A stretch of DNA of 64,000 bases from Planctomycetota bacterium (lineage in GTDB: Bacteria > Planctomycetota > Planctomycetia > Planctomycetales > Planctomycetaceae), in the NCBI GenBank assembly GCA_027624335.1, contig JAQBWV010000001.1:1-64000 (forward strand). The letters are read 5' to 3'. A program made the position numbers and the translations under genes. The notes below the pieces were generated by a model, which did not search any database, was not told where the DNA came from, and was given only the letters and a program-made list of their open reading frames with translations. Positions within the stretch are counted from its first letter, which is position 1. Every line of letters begins with the position of its first letter. Below are positions 37,534-46,150 of this stretch, piece by piece.

Positions 37534-38427
37534 ATGCTCGGTGAAAAGTCCAGTACGGACCAGCTTCCGAACGTGCGGCTGCCAATTCTTCCGTCGGTCG
37601 TTTCGGAATTCTCACAGAAGGCTGACGAACCCGACTGTACCATTAACGATCTGACTGTCATCGTCGAGTCCGACACCGGACTTACCTGTCAGTTGCTGCG
37701 CAACGTCAACGCCAGCAATAACGCTTTAAAGCATCGCATCGTGTCACCTCATCACGCGATCGCAACGCTGGGGATACGACGTACAAGGTTGCATCTGATT
37801 ACGGCGGCATTACAGAACGCATTGCCTGCTCGAAAGTTGAAGCTCATCAACCTCGCAGGGTTCTGGAACGCGAATCTGGAACGGGCATTGTTCGCGAAAC
37901 AACTGGCGAGACTCCTGAAGGCCGACGAGGAGCTGGCCTTTGCCGCCGGGCTTCTCCAGGACTTCCTGATCCCAGTCCTCACGAACGAGCTGGACGACGA
38001 CTATGTTCGCTTCATGAGTCAGGACAACTCACATCGGATGACTCTGACAGAATTCGAGGACAAGACGTTTCACTGGAATCACGCCAGCGCTGCAGCCAAC
38101 GTTATGTTTGCATGGGGATTCCCCGACGATCTGATCTGCTGTGTGCTGCTCCATCATCGCGGCCTGTCTGTGCTGTCCGACGAAGTACTTGGCCAATCGG
38201 CGGCGGCAGCGGTGGCGCTGGCTGGTCTAATGCCGGACTCGTTGCAACAGTCGCCGAATGGTCTAGAGCAGTTGGTGGACCTCGGAAGTGTCTGGAAAGA
38301 CTTTGATCTTCAACGATTGGCGAACGAGGTCTATCGCGAATATCAGCCGCAGGCGTTGGAATCAGCGAATTACATTCCGTTCAAAGTACGCTGCGAAAAG
38401 CATCTTGAAGCTGCTGGCAGCTGTTAG
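37534..38427 (+). CDS. HDOD domain protein
   Basis: A 297-residue protein whose core fits the HDOD domain (PF08668): RLPILPSVVSEFSQKADEPDCTINDLTVIVESDTGLTCQLLRNVNAS at the N terminus, then HHAIATLGIRRTRL, AAGLLQDFLIPVL and HHRGL. HDOD proteins are degenerate HD-domain regulators in bacterial signalling and lack the full metal site; here too only isolated His/Asp residues remain. The frame opens at 37375; I prefer ATG 37534 because the ~50 upstream residues look unlike the family. Ribosome site weak. Confidence 0.82.
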   Translation: MLGEKSSTDQLPNVRLPILPSVVSEFSQKADEPDCTINDLTVIVESDTGLTCQLLRNVNASNNALKHRIVSPHHAIATLGIRRTRLHLITAALQNALPARKLKLINLAGFWNANLERALFAKQLARLLKADEELAFAAGLLQDFLIPVLTNELDDDYVRFMSQDNSHRMTLTEFEDKTFHWNHASAAANVMFAWGFPDDLICCVLLHHRGLSVLSDEVLGQSAAAAVALAGLMPDSLQQSPNGLEQLVDLGSVWKDFDLQRLANEVYREYQPQALESANYIPFKVRCEKHLEAAGSC

Positions 38428-38467
38428 AAGCTTCCACTCAAGCTGACAGACTCTCTCGATTCGTCCG

Positions 38468-38485
38468 CAGGTGGATTGCCACCTG
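38468..38485. terminator. Possible hairpin between convergent genes
   Basis: CAGGTGG (38468-38474) pairs with CCACCTG (38479-38485) around a 4-base ATTG loop. It lies between the convergent HDOD and coiled-coil genes. There is no T-run on either side, so termination is a guess. Confidence 0.3.
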
Positions 38486-38522
38486 TACGATTTGGAGTTG
38501 CCGCGGAGTGACAAGCGTGGAC

Positions 38523-39608
38523 TCAGGCGTCGCCAGGCTTCATGAACTTCTTCCAGCGTCGAACCAAGGGTGTGTCTTCGTCACCGTCCACAAGGCTGGA
38601 GGGTTTCGCCAGCTGTTCTCGTTCGCGAGCCAGTCGCTGAGTTGCCTCGTGAAGCTTTGCCTGTTCGCGGGAGAGACGAGCACGTTCGATCGAGACCTCG
38701 ATTTCGGACACTCTTAATTGTTCGTGAATCAGTTGTTCGATTTCGTCGACTCTCCGGTGCAGCGTCGTATCGTCCGAGTCGACTCGCAGCGAAGTCATCC
38801 AGTCTTCCAACTGGCCGGTTATGTCTCGCATGCGGTGGCACAGCCAGGTGATATATGCATCCCGGTCCGTGATTGCCTTGCGGAGTTCGAGTTCAGGAAC
38901 ATCGGTTTCGTCGACCGACTCGGGAAGTGGAACGTCGAGGTCGTCAGGAACATTCTCGCTGGAAATCAACACGAGTCTGATCGGAGCGGCATCGTTGCTT
39001 CTGCGATGAAGCGTGGAGTGAGCCGGAGCGTCATCAGACGGTGTATCGGAGTCTCCATAAGTGTCGCGGTCTTCTTCTTCCTGAATTCGGCCTTCGAATC
39101 GATGGCCCGAAGGAAAGTGAGAATCAGACCGGCTTCCGCTCGAAATGTGACTTTGAAGTGTCGACTGTTCCAGTCGCTCACGGAGTTCCTCGATGCCCGC
39201 TTCCATTCGACGCAGGGCGGGACCTTCGTAGCGTTCTTCCCATGCCCGGACGAAACGGTCAAGCGTCGCCGCCACTTCGCTGTGTCCTTCCAGCAAAGAC
39301 GCCACACTGGCAGTGTCACCAGGAGATTTTGCAAGTACTCCCCCGGTTCGCTTGATTCGATCAAGCTCGTCCGCCGCCTGTTCCAGTCGTTCAGTCAGGA
39401 TCGACACAAGCTGCTCGCGGTCAGCCAGCCGCGTTTCGAGCTGTTGCACTCGCTCGAAATTGATAGGCTCAGTTTGCACTGGTGCCGCATTAAGTTTCAT
39501 CGCGAGTTGATCCAGCAGGCCGAGACTGGCTGCTCGCTCAACGGGCTCCAGCGTCGCCGTGGAGTCACCTTCCAGATTCAGCTCGTGGTTTCGTTCGCAC
39601 CGACTCAT
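38523..39608 (-). CDS. Coiled-coil protein of unknown function
   Basis: A 361-residue protein with long charged helices: residues ~40-90 (ETRLADREQLVSILTERLEQ), ~100-150 and ~270-345 (SIERARLSREQAKLHEATQ) have heptad-like Leu/Ile spacing and look like coiled coils. The middle is acidic and polar. The end, LVRRWKKFMKPGDA, is basic. GGAGGT lies 5 bases before the ATG at 39608, the best ribosome site in the window. No enzyme motif or transmembrane segment is seen. A long plus-strand open frame over this gene is a shadow. Confidence 0.78.
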   Translation of the reverse strand: MSRCERNHELNLEGDSTATLEPVERAASLGLLDQLAMKLNAAPVQTEPINFERVQQLETRLADREQLVSILTERLEQAADELDRIKRTGGVLAKSPGDTASVASLLEGHSEVAATLDRFVRAWEERYEGPALRRMEAGIEELRERLEQSTLQSHISSGSRSDSHFPSGHRFEGRIQEEEDRDTYGDSDTPSDDAPAHSTLHRRSNDAAPIRLVLISSENVPDDLDVPLPESVDETDVPELELRKAITDRDAYITWLCHRMRDITGQLEDWMTSLRVDSDDTTLHRRVDEIEQLIHEQLRVSEIEVSIERARLSREQAKLHEATQRLAREREQLAKPSSLVDGDEDTPLVRRWKKFMKPGDA

Positions 39609-39869
39609 TCGTTACCTCCGCAAGTAATGTGGAGCAGAAATCTGCCTCAGGTCCGGAGGGATTTGCCCAGTGAGGCATTCGCCGTGGGCAATAGCGTGGC
39701 CCGCTCGGGATTGTCACGATGTCGGCAACTGGCAGGTGCTTGCAGAATGTCGTCTGCAGTATCACTTTGATCACTTCGGAAAATCGGCGTTGTATCTGAG
39801 ATCGTGCATCGCTTTAACGTGGATGGCAAACGGCCTGATCCGACCACGGTTGCAGTGAAAGGAATTTGA

Positions 39870-40547
39870 ATGTCTGAATTCAGTCCTGAGACACGAACAG
39901 AACGCGGTGACTCAACGTCGAAAATCTCAATGTCCGTGAAGATCACCTATACCGCATTCATGGCGGTACTGGTGCCGTGGTACCACCACGCGTACGGAGC
40001 AGCGAATTTTCTCTGGTTCTGTGACGTGGCTCTCATGGTGACGCTTGTCGGTTTATGGACGGAATCTAAGTTCCTTATCAGCACTCAGGCAGTGGCGATC
40101 GTCTTTCCGCAGCTTCTGTGGGTGGCAGATTTCTTCTTCAACATGTCCTTCGGCAAACCTTTCGTCGGACTGGCGACCTACATGTTCGATCCGAACCTCT
40201 CACTGTTCGTTCGTGGTTTGTCGCTGTTTCACGGCTGGATGCCGTTCCTGCTGCTCTGGCTGGTCTGGCGACTTGGTTACGATCGGAACGCCTGGAAAGC
40301 CCAAATTGTGATCTGCTGGATCGTCCTGTTGACAGCATTCCTGGTTCTTCCCGGGCCGGATTCTGCGGCGGGAAACGTCAACAAAGTGTTTGGATGGGGC
40401 GAAACAACTCAGACAGTGATGCACCCGGTTGCATGGTTGGGGATCGTGATGCTCGCTTACCCGCTGCTGGCGTATCTGCCGAGTCATCTGGTTTTCACCC
40501 GGTTGTTCAGCGACAACGGTACTGTGAGGGCTGTTTCTGTCGCCTGA
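39870..40547 (+). CDS. Polytopic membrane protein of unknown function
   Basis: A 225-residue protein with a polar N terminus (~1-20) and about six hydrophobic helices (for example ITYTAFMAVLVPWYHHAY, LWFCDVALMVTLVGLW, LWVADFFFNMSFG, MPFLLLWLVWRLG, AQIVICWIVLLTAFLVLPG and the last LGIVMLAYPLLAYLP). I do not recognise a characterised family. AGGA lies 6 bases before the ATG. It converges on the aldolase gene, from which it is separated by a clear terminator. Confidence 0.75.
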   Translation: MSEFSPETRTERGDSTSKISMSVKITYTAFMAVLVPWYHHAYGAANFLWFCDVALMVTLVGLWTESKFLISTQAVAIVFPQLLWVADFFFNMSFGKPFVGLATYMFDPNLSLFVRGLSLFHGWMPFLLLWLVWRLGYDRNAWKAQIVICWIVLLTAFLVLPGPDSAAGNVNKVFGWGETTQTVMHPVAWLGIVMLAYPLLAYLPSHLVFTRLFSDNGTVRAVSVA

Positions 40548-40584
40548 CTGAGTGATCGCTCCGGCGGTTTCGTCATTGATTCTT

Positions 40585-40630
40585 TTCGCGAAACGAAAAC
40601 GAGCCCCGTTGGAATGTTCCAGCGGGGCTC
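40585..40630 (-). terminator. Rho-independent terminator of the aldolase gene
   Basis: GAGCCCCGTTGGAA (40601-40614) and TTCCAGCGGGGCTC (40617-40630) form a stem of up to 14 pairs with one G-T wobble. Read on the minus strand it is followed by GTTTTCGTTTCG. It lies 38 bases past the aldolase stop and may also serve the convergent membrane protein. Confidence 0.8.
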
Positions 40631-40667
40631 GCGTTATTACCCAGTACTGACCAGAGTCTGCGTGAGA

Positions 40668-41699
40668 TCACACTTTGCCGAAGATGCTCTTGCCGCTCGA
40701 CTTGAGATCGTCACAGGCGCGTCCCATTCGCTTCGCGACGCCGTTTTCGCCGAGCTTGATGTAGGCTCGCGGGTCGTACGCTTTCTTTGATCCGATTTCG
40801 CCGTCGATCATCATGACTTCGTCATAATGCTTCAGCATGAAGTCGACGATCGGTCGCGTGAATGCATACTGAGTGTCGGTGTCGATGTTCATTTTGACGA
40901 CGCCGTAGTCCAGCGTTTCCTGCAACTGAGCACTTGGAGTTCCCGATCCGCCGTGGAAGACAAGGTCAAACTCGGCAGCCTGACCGAACTGTTTGATGAC
41001 CGCTGTCTGACCTTCTTTGAGAATTTCCGGTCGCAGTTTGACCGCCCCCGGCTTGTAGTGACCGTGTACGTTGCCGAAAGTTGCGGCAAACATATAACGT
41101 CCGATTCCGTTAAGTTGTTCGTGCACATAGACCATGTCTTCGGGGCTGGTGTAGAGCTTGTCTGCCGGCATGTCGCTGTGATCGACACCGTCTTCTTCGC
41201 CACCGACGACTCCGGCTTCCACTTCGAGAATGATCTCGTTGTCAGCACAAAGCTGGAGGAGGTCCTTGCTGATCGCCATGTTCTCTTTGATATTCAGTTC
41301 AGAACCATCGAACATGTGCGAGTTGAACAGGTTGCCGTTTCCGGCAGCGCGACGTTCAGTCGTGGCGGCGATCAGCGGCCGGAGGAAACCATCAACTTTT
41401 CCGGGCTGACAGTGGTCCGTGTGCAGTCCGATCAGAATGTCGTACTTCGCTGCCAGGCGGTGCGCCGCCTCCGCAAGGACGATGACACCGAAAACGGCGT
41501 CTTTAATGTTCAGCCCCGAGGCGAATTCGCCGGCACCGGTTGAGAACTGGATGATTCCGTCCGAACCCTTGTCCGCAAATCCCTTCAATGCGGCATTGAT
41601 GGTCGCGATCGAAGTTACGTTGATCGCCGGGAAGGCGTATCCACCCTGCTGGGCGGCGTCGAGCATGGCGGCGTATTGAGCGGGAGTTGCAATTGGCAT
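40668..41699 (-). CDS. fba: Class II fructose-bisphosphate aldolase
   Basis: A 343-residue zinc-dependent aldolase that splits fructose 1,6-bisphosphate to dihydroxyacetone phosphate and glyceraldehyde 3-phosphate. Visible sites are the catalytic LHTDHCQPGK, the zinc/loop motif EVEAGVVGGEEDG, TFGNVHGHYKPG, FHGGSGTPSAQ and MNIDTDTQYAFTRP. Length and motifs match the class IIa enzymes. The ATG at 41699 has AGGA about 12 bases upstream. It is a single gene with a strong terminator. Confidence 0.95.
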   Translation of the reverse strand: MPIATPAQYAAMLDAAQQGGYAFPAINVTSIATINAALKGFADKGSDGIIQFSTGAGEFASGLNIKDAVFGVIVLAEAAHRLAAKYDILIGLHTDHCQPGKVDGFLRPLIAATTERRAAGNGNLFNSHMFDGSELNIKENMAISKDLLQLCADNEIILEVEAGVVGGEEDGVDHSDMPADKLYTSPEDMVYVHEQLNGIGRYMFAATFGNVHGHYKPGAVKLRPEILKEGQTAVIKQFGQAAEFDLVFHGGSGTPSAQLQETLDYGVVKMNIDTDTQYAFTRPIVDFMLKHYDEVMMIDGEIGSKKAYDPRAYIKLGENGVAKRMGRACDDLKSSGKSIFGKV

Positions 41700-41902
41700 C
41701 GTAAACTGGTCCTTGTGTCATTGGGGCGAGCAGGATCGCCCGATCCGTGAAAGCGTCCGCGGCGTGCTCTGAGACCCATCGAGGTCGGGGCATTCTGCCG
41801 GCGGTGGTAGAAGTGAAATTCGGCGTACGCCGAGAAATTCGAGGCGGAACCGAGCGGCAGCTTACGGGATCGAGAAATCGAATCCAAGCATTACGTCACG
41901 GA

Positions 41903-41936
41903 GTGCGGGCAGACCGCAACAGATTGAATGAACCAC
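41903..41936 (+). repeat. 34-base direct repeat, downstream copy
   Basis: GTGCGGGCAGACCGCAACAG continuing to ATGAACCAC matches 44869-44902 in 30 of 34 positions and in the same orientation. The two copies bracket the large secreted-protein gene at 41972-44851. The upstream copy runs straight into a 19-base inverted repeat; this one does not, so it may be a decayed end of the same element. Confidence 0.6.
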
Positions 41937-41971
41937 CCAACATACGGGTCGCCCCAGCGGCTCATGAATTC

Positions 41972-44851
41972 TCAATTCGCCGCCGAAATGTCACCTGGCT
42001 CTGAGGCGACGATTTTCAGGTCGTCGAACAGGACTTCGCCGAGGCCGTGTAAAGTCAGTTTGAGGCGAAGTTCACTGTCGGTTTTGACTTCGCGAATCAT
42101 TTCGAACGCTTCCCAGCCGCGAGTCTTCTTCCAGCGAAGCTTTGAGCCTGACAGGCTCTCCGTCAAAGTCACGCCCTCGATCGAGGCTGCCGGGCGGGAC
42201 TGAATTCGGATTCTCCCGCTGATATGTACGATCTGCCCCGCGGTTAGTGAGACAGGCGGAGATTCCAGAGCAATCGGGACGCCTTCCAGTCCGATTGGAA
42301 TTTGCACATTGTTGGCCGGGACAGCCAGCAGCCGTAATGCGTATCCCGACTGGCTGCCGAGCGATGCCAGTTCAGCGGCGGCTCGGACGCCCTCGATGTC
42401 GCCCTGCACATTCCGCCAGCCGCCGTCGATCATCTGAGTCGTGTCGGTGTTCTCAAAATCTCCCGAAGGAAGCCGATTCTGGTAGCCCGCGAAATGGGTC
42501 GCTCCGACGCGACGAACGAATCGCCAGTGTTCGGGGAGCGTTTGAAAACTGATGGTGTACGGGCTTGAAATGGCTGACGAACGCTCTGCGACGGCGGCTT
42601 CCCAATGGATTCGTTGCAGAATTCGCAGTGACTGCAAAGCACCCTGACATTGAATTCGGACAAACTCGGGGATACTCGTTGTCGCTCCATACGATGTCTG
42701 AAAGGAAGCGAGAGCAACTTTCCGGGAATTGTCCGCATCGTCAGTCAGTCGGGCAGCGGCGGCAGCGAGATGCTCAGACGCTCTTGCAAGAAGCTGAGGG
42801 CCATCAGGAATGCCGTATCCCAGGTGTTGGAGTTCGGCGTCGACTCCTTGAACGCGACGGAATTTTTCACTCGCCAGTTCGTACCACAGTCGAGCATTGC
42901 GGTCACTGATCTGATTGATCTGATTTCTAAGGATGTTGCCCCAGTTTGGGTCGGTAGAGATTACAAGTGTTGCCAGCTGGTCAAAATTCTCCAGTGTGAT
43001 TCTGGCTCCGGTTGACCCTGATTGACGCGGTACCGTGGAGACATCGGTCGTCGACACGTTCCAGATCGTTGCCGTATCAGGAACGCCAGGAATAACGATA
43101 TCGAGAGTCCGTGTCGCCATCTGTCCCGGTACAAACTGCGCGTCCTGCTGGTACCAAAGTGGAATGAGCAACTGACCGTTCGGGCTGTTCATGATCGCCA
43201 TTTCGATCACGTTGCTGCTGTCGTTGTCTGTCTCCGACCTCAACCGGCCGGCTTGTAGCTTCGTTCGTTCGAGTCTGGCCAGTTCGCGCGCCTGTCGAAT
43301 TTCATTCGAACCACCGAAGTCGTTCGGGTTTTGCTGAACATGCGAGGATTCCACCGGGATAGCGATTCGCTGATGCTCAAGAACGGTCCAGGCGGCGAGC
43401 CAGGGTTCAAGCAGTGCGATCTCCTGGTTGGTAATCGCAATCGCCAGATCCCGCTCTTTGGCCCCAGGAAATCGGTCACCGAATGATGTTCGCTTCCAGT
43501 ATCCGATGCCGCGTGCTCCTGCGGAAAGCCCCGTCCAGGCGAGCTGTCGAATCTGCTCAGGTTCGATGACCGGCACGGGATCGGGAAATGAATTGCCGTT
43601 GGATTCGGGCTCGGTTTGAACCCACGTGGTAACAAAAGTGCCGGGGCGAAGGAGACGCCGTTTCTGAGTGAGAAACTGCCGGTAATCATACAGGGGAAAA
43701 GCTGTCTGCAGTGGGTGCCGAGTCAGTCCGACACCGTCGAGCAGTCGGGAATATGACCTTTCGAGACCACCAATGTCGCCAATGATCGGACGCTGTGTAA
43801 GCCGATCTGCGGCACGAATCAGTCTTACTTGTGTCGTGAGTTCATCGCGAACTCCTGGTGGAATTCGCGTGCCCAGATACCAGGCCAGGATCCCGTCATA
43901 CTGAGGGCCAAAGTCGTCGAGACTCGGGACGTCCGTCCCGTCATGATCCGACCCCGAGACGCGTCCGCGGGGCGGCGTTGCGATGGACCAGATCCCGGCA
44001 CTGCCGAGATTCGCAATGCGGGCGGCGTCCGTGTAATCGTTGACCCAGACAGCGGTGATTCCCAGCTCACGGAGTCGCTCTGGTGTCTCATCGTGGTGGG
44101 GAGCAAATCTCAGCAGGGAAGGCCGTTGATCAACGATCAGTCGGTCAAGTCTCATGTTCACGTTGGATCGCCGTGAACCGTTCGCTTGAGCTGCGCTGGT
44201 CTGGATGATGTTCTGCTGAGGCGCGGCATACCCCGTCCAGTGAAGGTCATCGATGAGCAGTTCTGTGGTTCCGGTTTGAAGTCCCACCAACAGGATTGCC
44301 CGGTCGATATACGCGTCTTTCAGATCAAGGCTGACAGTACTGAATTCTGCTCTTAGTCGAGTAATCCGTTCTCGCAACTCGTCTCGCCTGGCGGTGGCTC
44401 GCAACGTCTGCCATTGCGTGGTCTTCGAGTACAGGTCGCCTCGCAACCACGCGGTCAGAACCAGCCCCGTGCCCGGATGTTTCTGATGTGGGAAAACCAT
44501 TCGGGTTGCAAGAATTGCCCCAGGGCGATTCGAGCGATACTCGATCGAAAGCATGAGATCGTCAATCGGGACAGAGCGAGGCAACTCGTGTTCCAGCCTG
44601 ACCACGGTTCCGTTGCTCAGGCTGGAAATCTCAAGGTGTTCGGCGGCCTGCCCGCTGTGGCGAATGGATTGGTTGCGGCGATGCGCCCGCACACGAACGC
44701 CGGAACCCGTCGGCACTGACGTGGTCCATGTCGGCTTCTCTCCATCAAAGCCTTCGGCATAGTCGTCGGCCACAAGCGGCCGCGCCGCAATCAGGCATGC
44801 GGCGCAATACGCCACCGAAAGAACCGATAACAATGCGCAGAGTCGCCACAT
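41972..44851 (-). CDS. Large secreted protein with a possible TIM-barrel glycosidase-like region
   Basis: A 959-residue exported protein of unknown function. The start at 44851 gives a signal peptide (MWRLCALLSVLSVAYCAACLI); the frame stays open another 102 codons, but that stretch runs through an inverted repeat. Residues ~25-190 look like a beta-sandwich (carbohydrate-binding-like) domain. Residues ~230-490 have the strand/helix rhythm of a TIM barrel (ELGITAVWVNDY, GILAWYLGTRIP, GTFVTTWVQTEP, QLAWTGLSAGARGIGYW), as in glycoside hydrolases, but I cannot point to the catalytic Glu pair. A second beta-sandwich-like region ends the protein (GEVLFDDLKIVASE). Polysaccharide processing is a reasonable guess only. 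Confidence 0.72.
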   Translation of the reverse strand: MWRLCALLSVLSVAYCAACLIAARPLVADDYAEGFDGEKPTWTTSVPTGSGVRVRAHRRNQSIRHSGQAAEHLEISSLSNGTVVRLEHELPRSVPIDDLMLSIEYRSNRPGAILATRMVFPHQKHPGTGLVLTAWLRGDLYSKTTQWQTLRATARRDELRERITRLRAEFSTVSLDLKDAYIDRAILLVGLQTGTTELLIDDLHWTGYAAPQQNIIQTSAAQANGSRRSNVNMRLDRLIVDQRPSLLRFAPHHDETPERLRELGITAVWVNDYTDAARIANLGSAGIWSIATPPRGRVSGSDHDGTDVPSLDDFGPQYDGILAWYLGTRIPPGVRDELTTQVRLIRAADRLTQRPIIGDIGGLERSYSRLLDGVGLTRHPLQTAFPLYDYRQFLTQKRRLLRPGTFVTTWVQTEPESNGNSFPDPVPVIEPEQIRQLAWTGLSAGARGIGYWKRTSFGDRFPGAKERDLAIAITNQEIALLEPWLAAWTVLEHQRIAIPVESSHVQQNPNDFGGSNEIRQARELARLERTKLQAGRLRSETDNDSSNVIEMAIMNSPNGQLLIPLWYQQDAQFVPGQMATRTLDIVIPGVPDTATIWNVSTTDVSTVPRQSGSTGARITLENFDQLATLVISTDPNWGNILRNQINQISDRNARLWYELASEKFRRVQGVDAELQHLGYGIPDGPQLLARASEHLAAAAARLTDDADNSRKVALASFQTSYGATTSIPEFVRIQCQGALQSLRILQRIHWEAAVAERSSAISSPYTISFQTLPEHWRFVRRVGATHFAGYQNRLPSGDFENTDTTQMIDGGWRNVQGDIEGVRAAAELASLGSQSGYALRLLAVPANNVQIPIGLEGVPIALESPPVSLTAGQIVHISGRIRIQSRPAASIEGVTLTESLSGSKLRWKKTRGWEAFEMIREVKTDSELRLKLTLHGLGEVLFDDLKIVASEPGDISAAN

Positions 44852-45502
44852 ACCAGCGAAGTTTCGCAGTGCGTGCAGACCACAACAGACTGGATGAACC
44901 ACGGAATACACGGAAGGAGACTGAAAACGTGGCTTCGTTTCCGTGTCGTTCCGTGTATTCCGTGGTTTCCAACGGATCCTGGCAGAAAACCAGGTTTCGG
45001 CGTGTGAACGGTGCAGAGCACGGACAGATTCACTTCCATCGGGAGACGGTGCATCCGCAGTGATGGGCTGTTGCTGAACGCTTGCAGGAGTCCGGGAAAC
45101 CCTGGCGACCTCTGCGTTGTCCGACAGCCCGGATTCTTCCCTGAATCGGAACGACACTAATAATCCTCGATGTCTCTGTGGGCCGTAGATCCGTAGCTCT
45201 CGCCGCAGTGTTTTTCAAATTCGCGCCGAAACCTGACTCAGACTGCAGTTCGACCGTTGCTCCGGCACATCACATCAGCAGCCCGCCTGACCGTGTCTAA
45301 GTGCGTGAGTCTAAAGCACTTTACGCCACTCGCCAAGATGAAGCGGTGCGTTGAGGCATCGTAGTACGAACTGACAATCTGATGTCGTCGGAACTGGTAA
45401 CGTCTATTGCAGACTGGGTTTAGCAAGGGGGCCTTGTGAGAGCCCAAAGCTCTGCACACAATCGCTCTCGCTTCATTGTCCAACAGCTGGAGACTCACTC
45501 CG
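44852..45502. other. Gene-free stretch with inverted repeat upstream of the secreted protein
   Basis: A 651-base region between two divergent genes. It contains the repeat at 44869-44967 and little else I can support. Open frames through it are short or run through the repeat and have no ribosome site. The promoter of the small gene at 45503 should lie in its right end. Confidence 0.4.
44869..44967. repeat. Direct-repeat copy joined to a perfect 19-base inverted repeat
   Basis: Bases 44869-44902 are the second copy of the 34-base direct repeat. AACCACGGAATACACGGAA (44897-44915) is matched perfectly in reverse complement at 44949-44967 around a 33-base loop. The same hairpin would form in single-stranded DNA or RNA on either strand. 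It lies just before the start of the secreted-protein gene and falls inside its open frame if the upstream start were used. Confidence 0.8.
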
Positions 45503-45778
45503 ATGAACTCGAGAACGCGATTCCCTGATAGCGGCGAGAACGAATTGCCGCGCGAGCTGGTTGATCTGGCTCGGGCCATCGCGGCGCTACCGGCAGAGCA
45601 TCAGTCCGAACTGGAAGGCGTTTACACGCGAGTCGTTGACTCCGTGAAGCGTCGCCGACGGATTCTGTCACTGGTCCAGGAAGCGCTCGCACAGCTTCGG
45701 CTCGACATTAAATATCTCATGTTTGATCTGGAAGTCACCCGGAAAGAACGCGACGAGCTGAAGGAAAGACTGGACTGA
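45503..45778 (+). CDS. Small basic helical protein
   Basis: A 91-residue protein starting at ATG 45503 (GGAG about 10 bases upstream). It has a charged helical body: LVDLARAIAALP, VDSVKRRRRILSLVQEALAQL and IKYLMFDLEVTRKERDELKE. The RRRR cluster and regular spacing suggest a helical, perhaps nucleic-acid- or protein-binding, protein. I recall similar short proteins in other planctomycetes but cannot name a family or verify this here. It precedes a short hairpin and is not obviously linked to either neighbour. Confidence 0.68.
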   Translation: MNSRTRFPDSGENELPRELVDLARAIAALPAEHQSELEGVYTRVVDSVKRRRRILSLVQEALAQLRLDIKYLMFDLEVTRKERDELKERLD

Positions 45779-45787
45779 ATTCGTCCA

Positions 45788-45803
45788 CTGTCGTTTTCGA
45801 CAG
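45788..45803. terminator. Possible hairpin after the small basic protein
   Basis: CTGTCG (45788-45793) and CGACAG (45798-45803) pair around TTTT, beginning 10 bases after the stop of the 91-residue gene. There is no following T-run, so termination is uncertain. Confidence 0.35.
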
Positions 45804-45929
45804 CTTCCGCCGAATCAAACTCCCACCGACTTATCACCGCCGCTACCTATGCTGAGCTGAAGCTCGCAACATCGCAGTGGCTTTCTCCTTCTCCGCCTGT
45901 CATCACGATCGTCCGAGCCGAAGGTACCA

Positions 45930-46150
45930 GGTACAGGTCCGGCAAATAAAGGACTGTTAATCGTAAGGCTGACGCAGAGACGCCAAGGATCGCAAAGAAA
46001 AGATATCCATTGGGAAATTCAGTGATTGTCGCTGTGATGTCAGTGAGGTGACAGGTTCATACGCAGCTCTTTGCGAAACGCCGCGTCTTGGCGCCTTTGC
46101 GTCAGATCATGATTTCTGACGAGTACCATCCGTTATTCGCGGGACCAGTT
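45930..46150. repeat. Dispersed inverted-repeat element, copy 2
   Basis: This is the fuller copy of the element at 12364-12570. CTGACGCAGAG (45969-45979) and CTTTGCGTCAG (46095-46105) form the inner arms. An outer, imperfect pair is also visible: GGTACCAGG...CAAATAAAGGAC on the left and its near reverse complement (TTATTCGCGGGACCAG) on the right. Copy 1 has the right outer arm (GGGACTGGTACCAGG) but not the left. It ends just before the stop of the BASS transporter gene. Confidence 0.75.

Noticed and set aside
38718..39770. Long + strand open frame (350 codons) over the coiled-coil gene
   Set aside because: It is antisense to 38523-39608, which has GGAGGT 5 bases before its start and coiled-coil character; the + frame has no ribosome site or motif.
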